Source: Alphaproteobacteria bacterium
GTDB lineage: Bacteria; Pseudomonadota; Alphaproteobacteria; ATCC43930; CGMCC-115725
Direction of reading: 5' to 3'
Assembly (NCBI GenBank): GCA_005888515.1
Contig: VAZR01000254.1
Location: forward strand, 1-10,710
DNA: 10,710 nt
Positions 1 through 6,123 of this stretch are shown here, piece by piece (position 1 is the stretch's first letter; each line of letters starts with the position of its first letter). The translations under genes and the position numbers were made by a program. The notes beneath the pieces are model-generated. The model was not told the origin of the DNA, ran no database searches, and was given only the letters and a program-made list of their open reading frames with translations.

Positions 1-796
1 TGCCGCCGGCCTCACGGTCGAGCCGGGCGAAGCGCCAGCCCTTGCAGCAGAACCAGCCGATATCCTCGTCGGGATCGCCCCATCCGGCGAATTCCCAATC
101 GAGGATCCCGGTCAGCTCTGAGGCGTCCAGCATGTAGTTGCCGGTGCGGAAATCGCGGTGACACAGCACCGGATCAAACAGCGGCGGGAGGTAGGTTTCC
201 AGCCAGCGGATCGCCCATTCAAGAACCGGCCGCGGGTTCGGGCGTCCGTCAAGATAAGCACGAAAACCCGTGATCTGCCGCGCCGGAGCACTCTCCTCGG
301 GGGACGGCAGGAAGGCCAGATCGGCGCGCGGCGGGCGGATTGTCTGGATGCGTGCCAGCTCCTCGCCGAGTTGCGCGGCAATCCGCGGCAATGCCGGTTC
401 GAGCACCGGATCCGCGGTGATCTGGCGCCCTTGCGCGGTGCCGGCGACCCGCCGCATCACAAAGAATGGTTTGCCGATGAGGGCCGGATCGGCCTGGGCG
501 AAGAGCGGCTCGGGAACCGTGACCCCGTCCGCGAACACGGCCTTCAGCACGACGAATTCATCGAGGCGCGGCAGGCTCGACGGGACCCCGGTCGCCGCGT
601 CGGTGCGCAAGACGAGACGCTGCCGTCCGGCAAGCGGGCCATCCGAAAACGCGGCGTCGATACCCCAATTCTCCTGGATCGCGCCACCGGGAAGCAGGTC
701 ACAGGCGGTGATTTCGACCGTTGTCGCCCCGCTCGCCTCCGCCAGAAAGCACGACAGCGGGGCGAGATCAAATCGCGGCAACGCCGTGACCGCCAT
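1..796 (-). CDS. APH-family phosphotransferase (ACAD10/11- or LvaA-like kinase), 3' end beyond window
   Basis: Partial gene: 265 codons are visible from an ATG at 796-794, and the frame stays open to base 1. The protein belongs to the aminoglycoside-phosphotransferase/choline-kinase fold (COG3173 type). Visible marks are the N-lobe stretch LLPGGAIQENWGID (residues 34-47), the catalytic loop CHRDFRTGN (212-220, with D215 as likely base and N220 as metal ligand) and the metal-binding ILDWEFAGWGDPDEDIGW (231-248). Relatives are about 340-350 aa, so some 80 C-terminal residues lie outside. The start overlaps the 3' end of the SDR gene by 29 nt, implying cotranscription and possibly coupled translation; no strong Shine-Dalgarno is seen. 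Known relatives beside acyl-CoA dehydrogenases (LvaA, and the kinase domains of ACAD10/ACAD11) phosphorylate hydroxyacyl-CoAs, and this context favours that role over antibiotic resistance. The substrate is inferred. Confidence 0.85.
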   Translation of the reverse strand, partial: MAVTALPRFDLAPLSCFLAEASGATTVEITACDLLPGGAIQENWGIDAAFSDGPLAGRQRLVLRTDAATGVPSSLPRLDEFVVLKAVFADGVTVPEPLFAQADPALIGKPFFVMRRVAGTAQGRQITADPVLEPALPRIAAQLGEELARIQTIRPPRADLAFLPSPEESAPARQITGFRAYLDGRPNPRPVLEWAIRWLETYLPPLFDPVLCHRDFRTGNYMLDASELTGILDWEFAGWGDPDEDIGWFCCKGWRFARLDREAGG

Positions 797-1553
797 CGAC
801 CGAGATGACCGCGCCGGTCACGTAAGTGCTGGCGGCCGACGCCAGAAACAACAGCGCGCCGTCGAGATCGTCGGGCTGGGCGATGCGCTTCAGCGGGATG
901 CGCGAGATCAGCCTTTGGCCGGCCTCGGTCTTGAAGAACTCGCGGTTGAAATCGGTCTCGACATAACCGGGCGCCAGCGCGTTGACGAGAATCCGGTAAC
1001 GCGCCAACTCCATGGCCAGCACATGGGTCAGGTGAATGAGACCGGCTTTCGCGGTGCAATAGGCAGGCACCTGGCCGATGGTGCGGAAACCCAATACCGA
1101 GGCGATGTTGATGATGCGGCCCGGCCTCTTCCGTTCGACGAGGTGATGGGCGAACTCGCGGGCCGCAAGCCAAGCGCCCTTCAGATTGGTATCGACGACA
1201 TAGTCCCAATCGGCCTCGCTGTGCTCGAACAGCGGCTTCGACACGACGACGCCGGCATTGTTGACCAGGACCGAAACCGGCCCGAGCCGGTCTTCGGCGG
1301 CGGCGATCGCGGCGACGATGCTCTGTCGGTCGGTAACGTCGCAGGTAACCGGCAGGCATTCGCCGCCGCGGGTTTCGATCTCGTGCGCCAGCTCGGCGAG
1401 ACGCTCGGCGCGGCGCGCCGCCAGCGCCACCTTGGCCCCGGCAGCGGCGAGCACCTCCGCAAAATGCTGGCCGATGCCGCTCGAGGCACCGGTGACCAGC
1501 ACCGCCTGGCCGGTGATGTCGAAACTGGGGACGGCAGCACCCGTGTCGCTCAC
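768..1553 (-). CDS. Short-chain dehydrogenase/reductase (classical SDR)
   Basis: A 261-aa classical SDR, normal length for the family. Cofactor and catalytic features are complete: TGASSGIG (21-28) for dinucleotide binding, AARR (45-48) after the second strand, which favours NADP(H), NNAG (98-101), and the tetrad N123, S152, Y165 and K169 (YCTAK). The terminal VDGG (252-255) is typical of the FabG-like group. The start is a GTG at 1553-1551 whose last bases form a GTGA overlap with the ligase stop; an AAGGAG Shine-Dalgarno lies 8 nt upstream inside the ligase gene, so translation is probably coupled. The frame stays open upstream through the ligase, but that part is a shadow. The role is oxidation or reduction of a hydroxyl/keto group, probably on an acyl-CoA given the neighbours; the exact substrate cannot be deduced. 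Confidence 0.93.
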   Translation of the reverse strand: MSDTGAAVPSFDITGQAVLVTGASSGIGQHFAEVLAAAGAKVALAARRAERLAELAHEIETRGGECLPVTCDVTDRQSIVAAIAAAEDRLGPVSVLVNNAGVVVSKPLFEHSEADWDYVVDTNLKGAWLAAREFAHHLVERKRPGRIINIASVLGFRTIGQVPAYCTAKAGLIHLTHVLAMELARYRILVNALAPGYVETDFNREFFKTEAGQRLISRIPLKRIAQPDDLDGALLFLASAASTYVTGAVISVDGGHGVAAI

Positions 1554-3088
1554 GATGCGATCTCCTTGGCGCGCTCGCGCAGCGCGTATTTCTGGATCTT
1601 GCCGGTCGAGGTCTTCGGCAGCGGGCCGAACACGACGCTCTTCGGCACCTTGAAATGCGCCAGATTGGCGCGGCAGAAGGCGATGATGTCGGCGGCCGCG
1701 ACGTCGCCGGCATCCGGCTTCAGCGTGATAAAGGCGCAGGGCGTCTCGCCCCATTTCTCGTCGGGTTTCGCCACCACCGCGGCTTCCATGATTTGCGGAT
1801 GCCGGTACAGCACCTCCTCGACCTCGATCGAGGAGATGTTCTCGCCGCCGGAAATGATGATGTCCTTCGAACGGTCCTTGATCTCGACATAGCCGTCGGG
1901 GTGCATGACCGCGAGATCGCCGGTATGAAACCAGCCGCCGGCGAAGGCTTCGTCGGTGGCGGGCGGGTTTTTCAGATAGCCCTTCACTAGTGTCAGGTAC
2001 TGCACGCCCTGCCGCGCCATCTTCGCGGAGCGTTCGGCGAGCGGCAGCGCCGCCCAATCCTCCTGCCAACCACAGGAGGTCGACGGCCCATAACTCTCGG
2101 TCAGCCCATAGAGATGGGTCACGCGGAACCCCATGCGCTCCATCGCCTCGATGACAGCCGAGGGCGGGGCGGCGCCGCCGGTCGCGACCTCGACGATTTG
2201 GTCGAAATGGCGCTTCAGGCTGTCGGGTGCATGCACCAGCATGTTCAGAACGATGGGCGCGCCGCACAGATGCGTGACCCGGTGCTCGGCGATCGCCGCG
2301 AAGATCAGCACCGATTCGACCCGGCGCAGGCAGACATGCGTGCCGGCGACGGCGGTCACCGCCCAGGTGTAGGTCCAGCCGTTGCAATGGAACATCGGCA
2401 GGGTCCAGAGATAGACCGACTGCCGGTCGAGCCCGAAGGTGATGGCGTTGCCCATGGCATTCAGAAACGCGCCGCGGTGGTGGTAGACGACGCCTTTCGG
2501 ATTGCCGGTCGTGCCGGAGGTGTAATTCAGCGCGATCGGCGCCCATTCGTCAGCGGGCGGCGACCACGGGGCGGTGGGGTCGCCCTCGGCGAGAAACGTT
2601 TCGTATTCCACACCGCCGAGCGCGTCTTGGCCGCTGCCGTCATCGATCTCAACGACCGGAATTTGCCTGCCCAATTCACCGAGCGCGGCTTTTGCCAATG
2701 GCGCGACTTCGCGGTCGACGATCAGCATTTTGGCGGCGCCGTGGCCCAGGATGAAGCCGATCGAGCGGGCGTCGAGCCGGTAATTCAGCGCGTTCAGCAC
2801 CGCACCCGCCATCGGCACACCATAATGCGCTTCAAGCAGCGCCGGCACATTCGGCGCCATCACCGCGACGGTGTCGCCGCGGCCGATGCCGCGCCGGCGA
2901 AGCGCGTCGGCGAAGCGACGGCAGCGCTCGTGGAATTGCCGATAGCTAAAGCGGCGCTCGCCATCGATGACGGCAAGCTTGTCGGGATAGATCGCGGCGG
3001 TGCGGGCCAAAAAGCCGAGCGGCGTCAGCGCCGTGAAATTCGCGGGATTGCGCGCGAGATGCGGCGCATCGTAAGGCTGCCTAGCCAT
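1550..3088 (-). CDS. AMP-forming acyl-CoA synthetase (DmdB/AAE-like, PRK08162 type) with an internal gap
   Basis: A 512-aa ANL-superfamily ligase that would make acyl-AMP and then acyl-CoA from a carboxylic acid. Motifs: P-loop YTSGTTGNPKG (189-199), LYGLTES (326-332), GWFHTGD with D391, DRSKDIIISGGE (405-416), and PKTSTGKIQK (491-500) with catalytic K497. It resembles the group containing DmdB-like enzymes and plant acyl-activating enzymes, which usually have about 545 residues. The shortfall appears concentrated in one place: around residues 359-372, RQGVQY runs almost directly into VKGYLKNP, where relatives as I remember them carry about 33 more residues including a GEIMFRGN motif. The chosen ATG (3088-3086) is 10 nt after the acetyltransferase stop, and that TAA is part of the TAAGGA Shine-Dalgarno. 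An in-frame TTG at 3124 is less likely because it would overlap the upstream gene. Activity may be altered if the gap is real. Confidence 0.92.
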   Translation of the reverse strand: MARQPYDAPHLARNPANFTALTPLGFLARTAAIYPDKLAVIDGERRFSYRQFHERCRRFADALRRRGIGRGDTVAVMAPNVPALLEAHYGVPMAGAVLNALNYRLDARSIGFILGHGAAKMLIVDREVAPLAKAALGELGRQIPVVEIDDGSGQDALGGVEYETFLAEGDPTAPWSPPADEWAPIALNYTSGTTGNPKGVVYHHRGAFLNAMGNAITFGLDRQSVYLWTLPMFHCNGWTYTWAVTAVAGTHVCLRRVESVLIFAAIAEHRVTHLCGAPIVLNMLVHAPDSLKRHFDQIVEVATGGAAPPSAVIEAMERMGFRVTHLYGLTESYGPSTSCGWQEDWAALPLAERSAKMARQGVQYLTLVKGYLKNPPATDEAFAGGWFHTGDLAVMHPDGYVEIKDRSKDIIISGGENISSIEVEEVLYRHPQIMEAAVVAKPDEKWGETPCAFITLKPDAGDVAAADIIAFCRANLAHFKVPKSVVFGPLPKTSTGKIQKYALRERAKEIAS

Positions 3089-3098
3089 GGCGGCATCC

Positions 3099-4106
3099 TT
3101 ATGGGAGGTGCCGCCAGAGATCAATGCGGAAGACAGTTTTCATCGTGCCCTGCGGTTGCGGCCGGCTGCCAATCTGGACGCCGCCATTGGCGAGAATGAC
3201 CCGGCGCGAAGGCTCGTTATCCTCGTCGCAGGTTATTTCGAGGCGCCGCAGGCCGGTTTCGCGGGCCACCGGCAGTATCAGCGCCAGAGCCCGGGTCGCA
3301 TAGCCGCGCCGGCGCTTCCACGGCACGACCGCATAGCCGATATGGCCCGAAACGTAGTCGGGAACATCATCGCTGCCAGCCACGTAGCGGAGATTGATCG
3401 CGCGGCTGAAGTTGCCGTCATCGAGCCAGAACACGGCGCCGGGGAGACGCGGCACCTGCCTCCCCGAGGCTTGAGTGAACATCCCATCCTGACGAGTCAG
3501 ATCGGCCAGGAATGCGGCGGGATCGCGGCTGATTGCCGCCAATTGCGCTGCGCTGACATCGCCGCTCGTATCGGGCGACCAGCCCGCCGCAAGCGCCGCA
3601 GCATAGTCCGGCAGGCGTTCGAGGCTCGGCGCGACGAGTACCAGCGGCTTCGTCGTCTGTTGCGGAAGGCGCTTCCCCACCCGCACGGAGTGGGCGCGTT
3701 CCGGCTCAACATCAAACCACGGCCCCATCTCGTAACCATGATTACGGTAGAAGCCAAGCGCGGGCTTGATGGCGTTCAGGATGACCTCGCCGCAACCGAA
3801 TGAAATTGCCCGCTCCTCGGCAACACGCAGGAGCACCGTCCCATGCCCTTCCCGCTGCCGATCCGGTCGGATCGCAATCAGGCGAAACGCTGCGTGCGCT
3901 TGTCCCAGGAAATCGATGCGGATCGTGCCGATCGCTTCGCCGTCAAGCCGCAGCAGATGGGGAAAATTCAGCTCCTTGAGCTCGTCGGCATCGTTCGCGT
4001 CGTAGGTCTGGCCGGGCAGATACCGCTCAAATATCGCGACCCGCCGGATGTCGTGATAGGCGACCCATTCCGCATTGGTGGCCGGCCGAGCGAGTTCGTA
4101 GCTCAC
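3099..4106 (-). CDS. Tandem-domain GNAT acetyltransferase
   Basis: A 335-aa protein that reads as two GNAT N-acyltransferase domains in series. The first (about 1-145) has the acetyl-CoA pyrophosphate loop in PDRQREGHGTVL (81-92) followed by ALGFYRNHGYE (116-126). The second (about 155-335) resembles COG3981 acetyltransferases: GHIGYAVVPWKRRRGYATRAL (254-274) carries the RxxGxA loop, and TCDEDNEPSRRVILANGG (292-309) is characteristic. The start is a GTG at 4106-4104 in a 4-nt GTGA overlap with the stop of acyl-CoA dehydrogenase B. No good Shine-Dalgarno is visible, so it probably depends on coupled translation. It lies inside the catabolic run, 10 nt before the ligase. The acceptor is unknown; acetylation of an amine or of an enzyme lysine (some GNATs regulate acyl-CoA synthetases) is possible but unproven. 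Confidence 0.87.
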   Translation of the reverse strand: MSYELARPATNAEWVAYHDIRRVAIFERYLPGQTYDANDADELKELNFPHLLRLDGEAIGTIRIDFLGQAHAAFRLIAIRPDRQREGHGTVLLRVAEERAISFGCGEVILNAIKPALGFYRNHGYEMGPWFDVEPERAHSVRVGKRLPQQTTKPLVLVAPSLERLPDYAAALAAGWSPDTSGDVSAAQLAAISRDPAAFLADLTRQDGMFTQASGRQVPRLPGAVFWLDDGNFSRAINLRYVAGSDDVPDYVSGHIGYAVVPWKRRRGYATRALALILPVARETGLRRLEITCDEDNEPSRRVILANGGVQIGSRPQPQGTMKTVFRIDLWRHLP

Positions 4107-5242
4107 GCGCCCATAAGGCGGGCGATGCGCTCGCGGTGCCAGGTCGCGTCGCCGAACATGACCTCGTCGGCCTTGGCGCGCTTCAAATAGAGCTGCAGAT
4201 CGTGCTCCCAGGTCATGCCGATGCCGCCATGCAATTGGATGCCGGCGGCGCAGACCTTGCGGCCGGCATCCGATGCCGCTGCCTTGGCCATCGATACCGC
4301 GAGCGGCCCCTCGGCTTCGCCTTCGTCAACCGCCCAGGCCGCGTAATAGGTCAACGATTTGGCGTTCTCGATCTCGACCAGCATGTCGGCGCATTTGTGC
4401 TTGACGCCCTGATAGCTGCCGATCGGCTTGCCGAAGGTGGTGCGCAGTTTGGCGTAATCGACGGTCATCTCCAGGACGCGCTGCGCCGCGCCGCACATCT
4501 CGGCCGACAAGGCCACCGCGGCACGGTCGATGACCTGCTGCAATGGCGCCCAGCCCTGATGCAATTCGCCGAGGAGCGCCGAACCCGGCACGGCGACATT
4601 GTCGAGCGTCACTTCGCATAGCTTGCGTGTTTCATCGACCGAGGACAGGCGGCGGATGCCGAGACCGGCCGCGTCTTTCGGGACCAGAAGCAGGCTGACC
4701 CCATCCTCCATCGTGCTGCCGTCGCGACTGCGCGCCGCGACCACGATCACGTTGGCGAGCTGCGCATCCGGGACAAACATCTTGCTGCCGGACAGCGTGA
4801 ATCCGCCGCGGGTCTCGCGGGCCGTCGTCGTAATACCGGCAGCATCCCACCGCGCGTTCGGCTCGGTGACGGCCAGCGTGACCTTGACCTCGCCCGAGGC
4901 AATGCGCGGCAGCCATTCGCGGCGCTGCTCCGGCGAGCCAGCCAGGGCGATCGCGGCACCGCCGAGCAGCACCGTGGCCGGGTATGGGCCCGGCATCACG
5001 GCGCGGCCGATCTCCTCCATCAGCACGACCAGATCCACGAGGCCGAGTCCGCTACCGCCCTCCGCTTCGGGATAGGTGATGCCGAGCCAGCCATTCTCGG
5101 CGAGCTGCTGCCAGAATTCGCCGGTGACCGCGGCATCGGTGTCCATCATGCGGCGAACGAATTGTGTCGTGCATTCGCCGTCGAGAAACTTGCGGGCGGT
5201 CTCGCGCAGTAATTCCTGTTCTTCGGTGAAGCCGATATCCAT
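4103..5242 (-). CDS. Acyl-CoA dehydrogenase B (FadE6/17/26-27 type)
   Basis: A 379-aa FAD-dependent acyl-CoA dehydrogenase of full length. Family landmarks: FTEEQELLRETARKFL (5-20), AVTEPNARWDA (124-134) for flavin/substrate contact, LRTTFGKPIGSYQGVKH (266-282), and QLHGGIGMTWEHDLQLYLKRA (336-356). The classical C-terminal catalytic Glu (the IYEGTS site) is absent: the aligned segment reads MFGDATWHRER (362-372). At the alternative helix-G base position it has D239 (VIDRAA) rather than Glu. That pattern would fit a partner subunit of a heteromeric dehydrogenase, with dehydrogenase A supplying the base. The start is an ATG at 5242-5240 with a GGGAG Shine-Dalgarno just upstream, 27 nt after the truncated dioxygenase. 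Its stop overlaps the acetyltransferase start. Substrate chain or ring type cannot be told. Confidence 0.92.
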   Translation of the reverse strand: MDIGFTEEQELLRETARKFLDGECTTQFVRRMMDTDAAVTGEFWQQLAENGWLGITYPEAEGGSGLGLVDLVVLMEEIGRAVMPGPYPATVLLGGAAIALAGSPEQRREWLPRIASGEVKVTLAVTEPNARWDAAGITTTARETRGGFTLSGSKMFVPDAQLANVIVVAARSRDGSTMEDGVSLLLVPKDAAGLGIRRLSSVDETRKLCEVTLDNVAVPGSALLGELHQGWAPLQQVIDRAAVALSAEMCGAAQRVLEMTVDYAKLRTTFGKPIGSYQGVKHKCADMLVEIENAKSLTYYAAWAVDEGEAEGPLAVSMAKAAASDAGRKVCAAGIQLHGGIGMTWEHDLQLYLKRAKADEVMFGDATWHRERIARLMGA

Positions 5243-5269
5243 TCCACTCTCCCGCTCGCTGCCGTCCGC

Positions 5270-5893
5270 TCAGATCGGCACCGTACCTCTGACGACGCTG
5301 CGGTGCATGACGCGCCGGTATTGACCCATCGCGGCATCGACAACGACACGATGCAGCAGGCACCGATTGTCCCACATGACCAGATCGCCGACGCGCCAGC
5401 GATGGACATAGACGAAGCGCGGCTGGGTGGCGTGCGCGAGAAGCTCATCGAGCAGCACCCTGCCCTCCGTCTCGGGCATACCAAGGATGTGCGTCGAGTG
5501 ATTGCCGAGATAGAGGGCCTTGCGGCCGGTATCGGGATGAGTGCGCACCAGCGGATGGTTGATTGCGGGGCGGCTGTCGTCGAACGCGGGACGAAAGACG
5601 ACCCGCAATGCCGCGATCCGGCGTTTCGTCTCATCCGGCAACGCGTCATAGGCCAGTGCCGTGTTGGCGAACTCAGTGTCGCCGCCCCGGCCTGCCCCCT
5701 TGGGCGGCACCTCGACCGCGCGAAGCATCGTGAGCATCGGCGGCGCAGGATGATACGGCTTGTCTGTGTGCCAATGGTAATTGGAGGCTTTCGAGATCCG
5801 GATTGTGGGCTTACCGTCGGCGTCGAGGTTCGACATCACATGCGCGACGCCGTATCGCTTCTCTTCGCCGCGATGCGCGCCATGCACCTCCAC
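5270..5893 (-). pseudogene. TauD/TfdA-family Fe(II)/2-oxoglutarate dioxygenase, 5'-truncated
   Basis: About 208 codons match the C-terminal three quarters of TfdA-like dioxygenases, from GEVEVHG onward. The iron site is present: YHWHTDKPYH holds the HxD pair (His codon 5768-5770, Asp 5762-5764), and WDNRCLLHRV holds the distal His (5351-5353). YRRVMHR follows with the likely 2-oxoglutarate Arg. HATQPRFVYVHRWRVGDLVMWDNR is very like TfdA. Relatives are about 280-300 aa and begin with some 60-75 residues (GVDL...VLVFRGQ...ARRFG) that are missing here. The open frame continues upstream to a TTG at 6052 but only through repeat DNA. The earliest plausible starts are GTG at 5893 or ATG at 5836, neither with a convincing Shine-Dalgarno. 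I call it a likely pseudogene; a shortened functional protein is not excluded. The stop is 27 nt before dehydrogenase B. Confidence 0.6.
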
Positions 5894-5978
5894 TTCGCCG
5901 CACCGGGCAGTGGGGATGACAGGTCGACACCCTCGAGTCTGACGCCGCCAGCAGGCGAAAGCCTCGCTCCGCTTAAAC

Positions 5979-6107
5979 CCGTCGTCCCGGCGAAAGCCGG
6001 GACCCACCGTTCCGCATGTTCGGCCGTATGGTGGGCGGCACTCGGGGCGCAAAGTTCCTGATCCCGAGAAGCGGACAAGTGGGTCCCGGCTTTCGCCGGG
6101 ACGACGG
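5979..6107. repeat. Composite palindromic interspersed element (29-bp inverted repeats)
   Basis: Two perfectly matching 29-bp arms, 5979-6007 and 6079-6107, face each other across a 71-bp spacer. Each arm contains its own hairpin, CCCGGCGAAAGCCGGG or its complement (6-bp stem, 4-nt loop). Shorter complementary ends (TCCGC at 6011-6015, GCGGA at 6071-6075) extend the pairing into the spacer. Spurious translation gives 'VVPAKAGTH' and 'WVPAFAGTT', peptides I recognise as the mark of a common intergenic repeat in alphaproteobacteria. It lies 16 bp after the stop of dehydrogenase A and directly before the truncated dioxygenase. In the minus-strand RNA it would fold strongly and might protect or attenuate the transcript; there is no T-run, so it is not a canonical intrinsic terminator. 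Confidence 0.88.
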
Positions 6108-6123
6108 AGAAAACGTACACCAC

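Noticed and set aside
270..1892. 540-aa plus-strand open frame
   Set aside because: It lies antisense to the phosphotransferase, SDR and ligase genes, has no recognisable domain, and is the usual shadow of high-GC coding sequence.
768..2546. Apparent 592-aa SDR fusion with a long N-terminal extension
   Set aside because: The N-terminal half is an out-of-frame reading of the ligase gene. The GTG at 1553 with its AAGGAG site and GTGA overlap is the natural start.
2114..3199. 361-aa plus-strand open frame
   Set aside because: It lies entirely antisense to the ligase and the acetyltransferase 3' end, and has no motifs.
5979..6107. CRISPR repeat or insertion-sequence terminal repeats
   Set aside because: There are only two copies, in inverted orientation around a 71-bp non-coding spacer, with no transposase and no regular spacing.
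5836..6123. 95-aa minus-strand frame starting just after dehydrogenase A
   Set aside because: It is mostly a translation of the palindromic repeat (VVPAKAGTH...VPAFAGTT), a well-known kind of spurious ORF.
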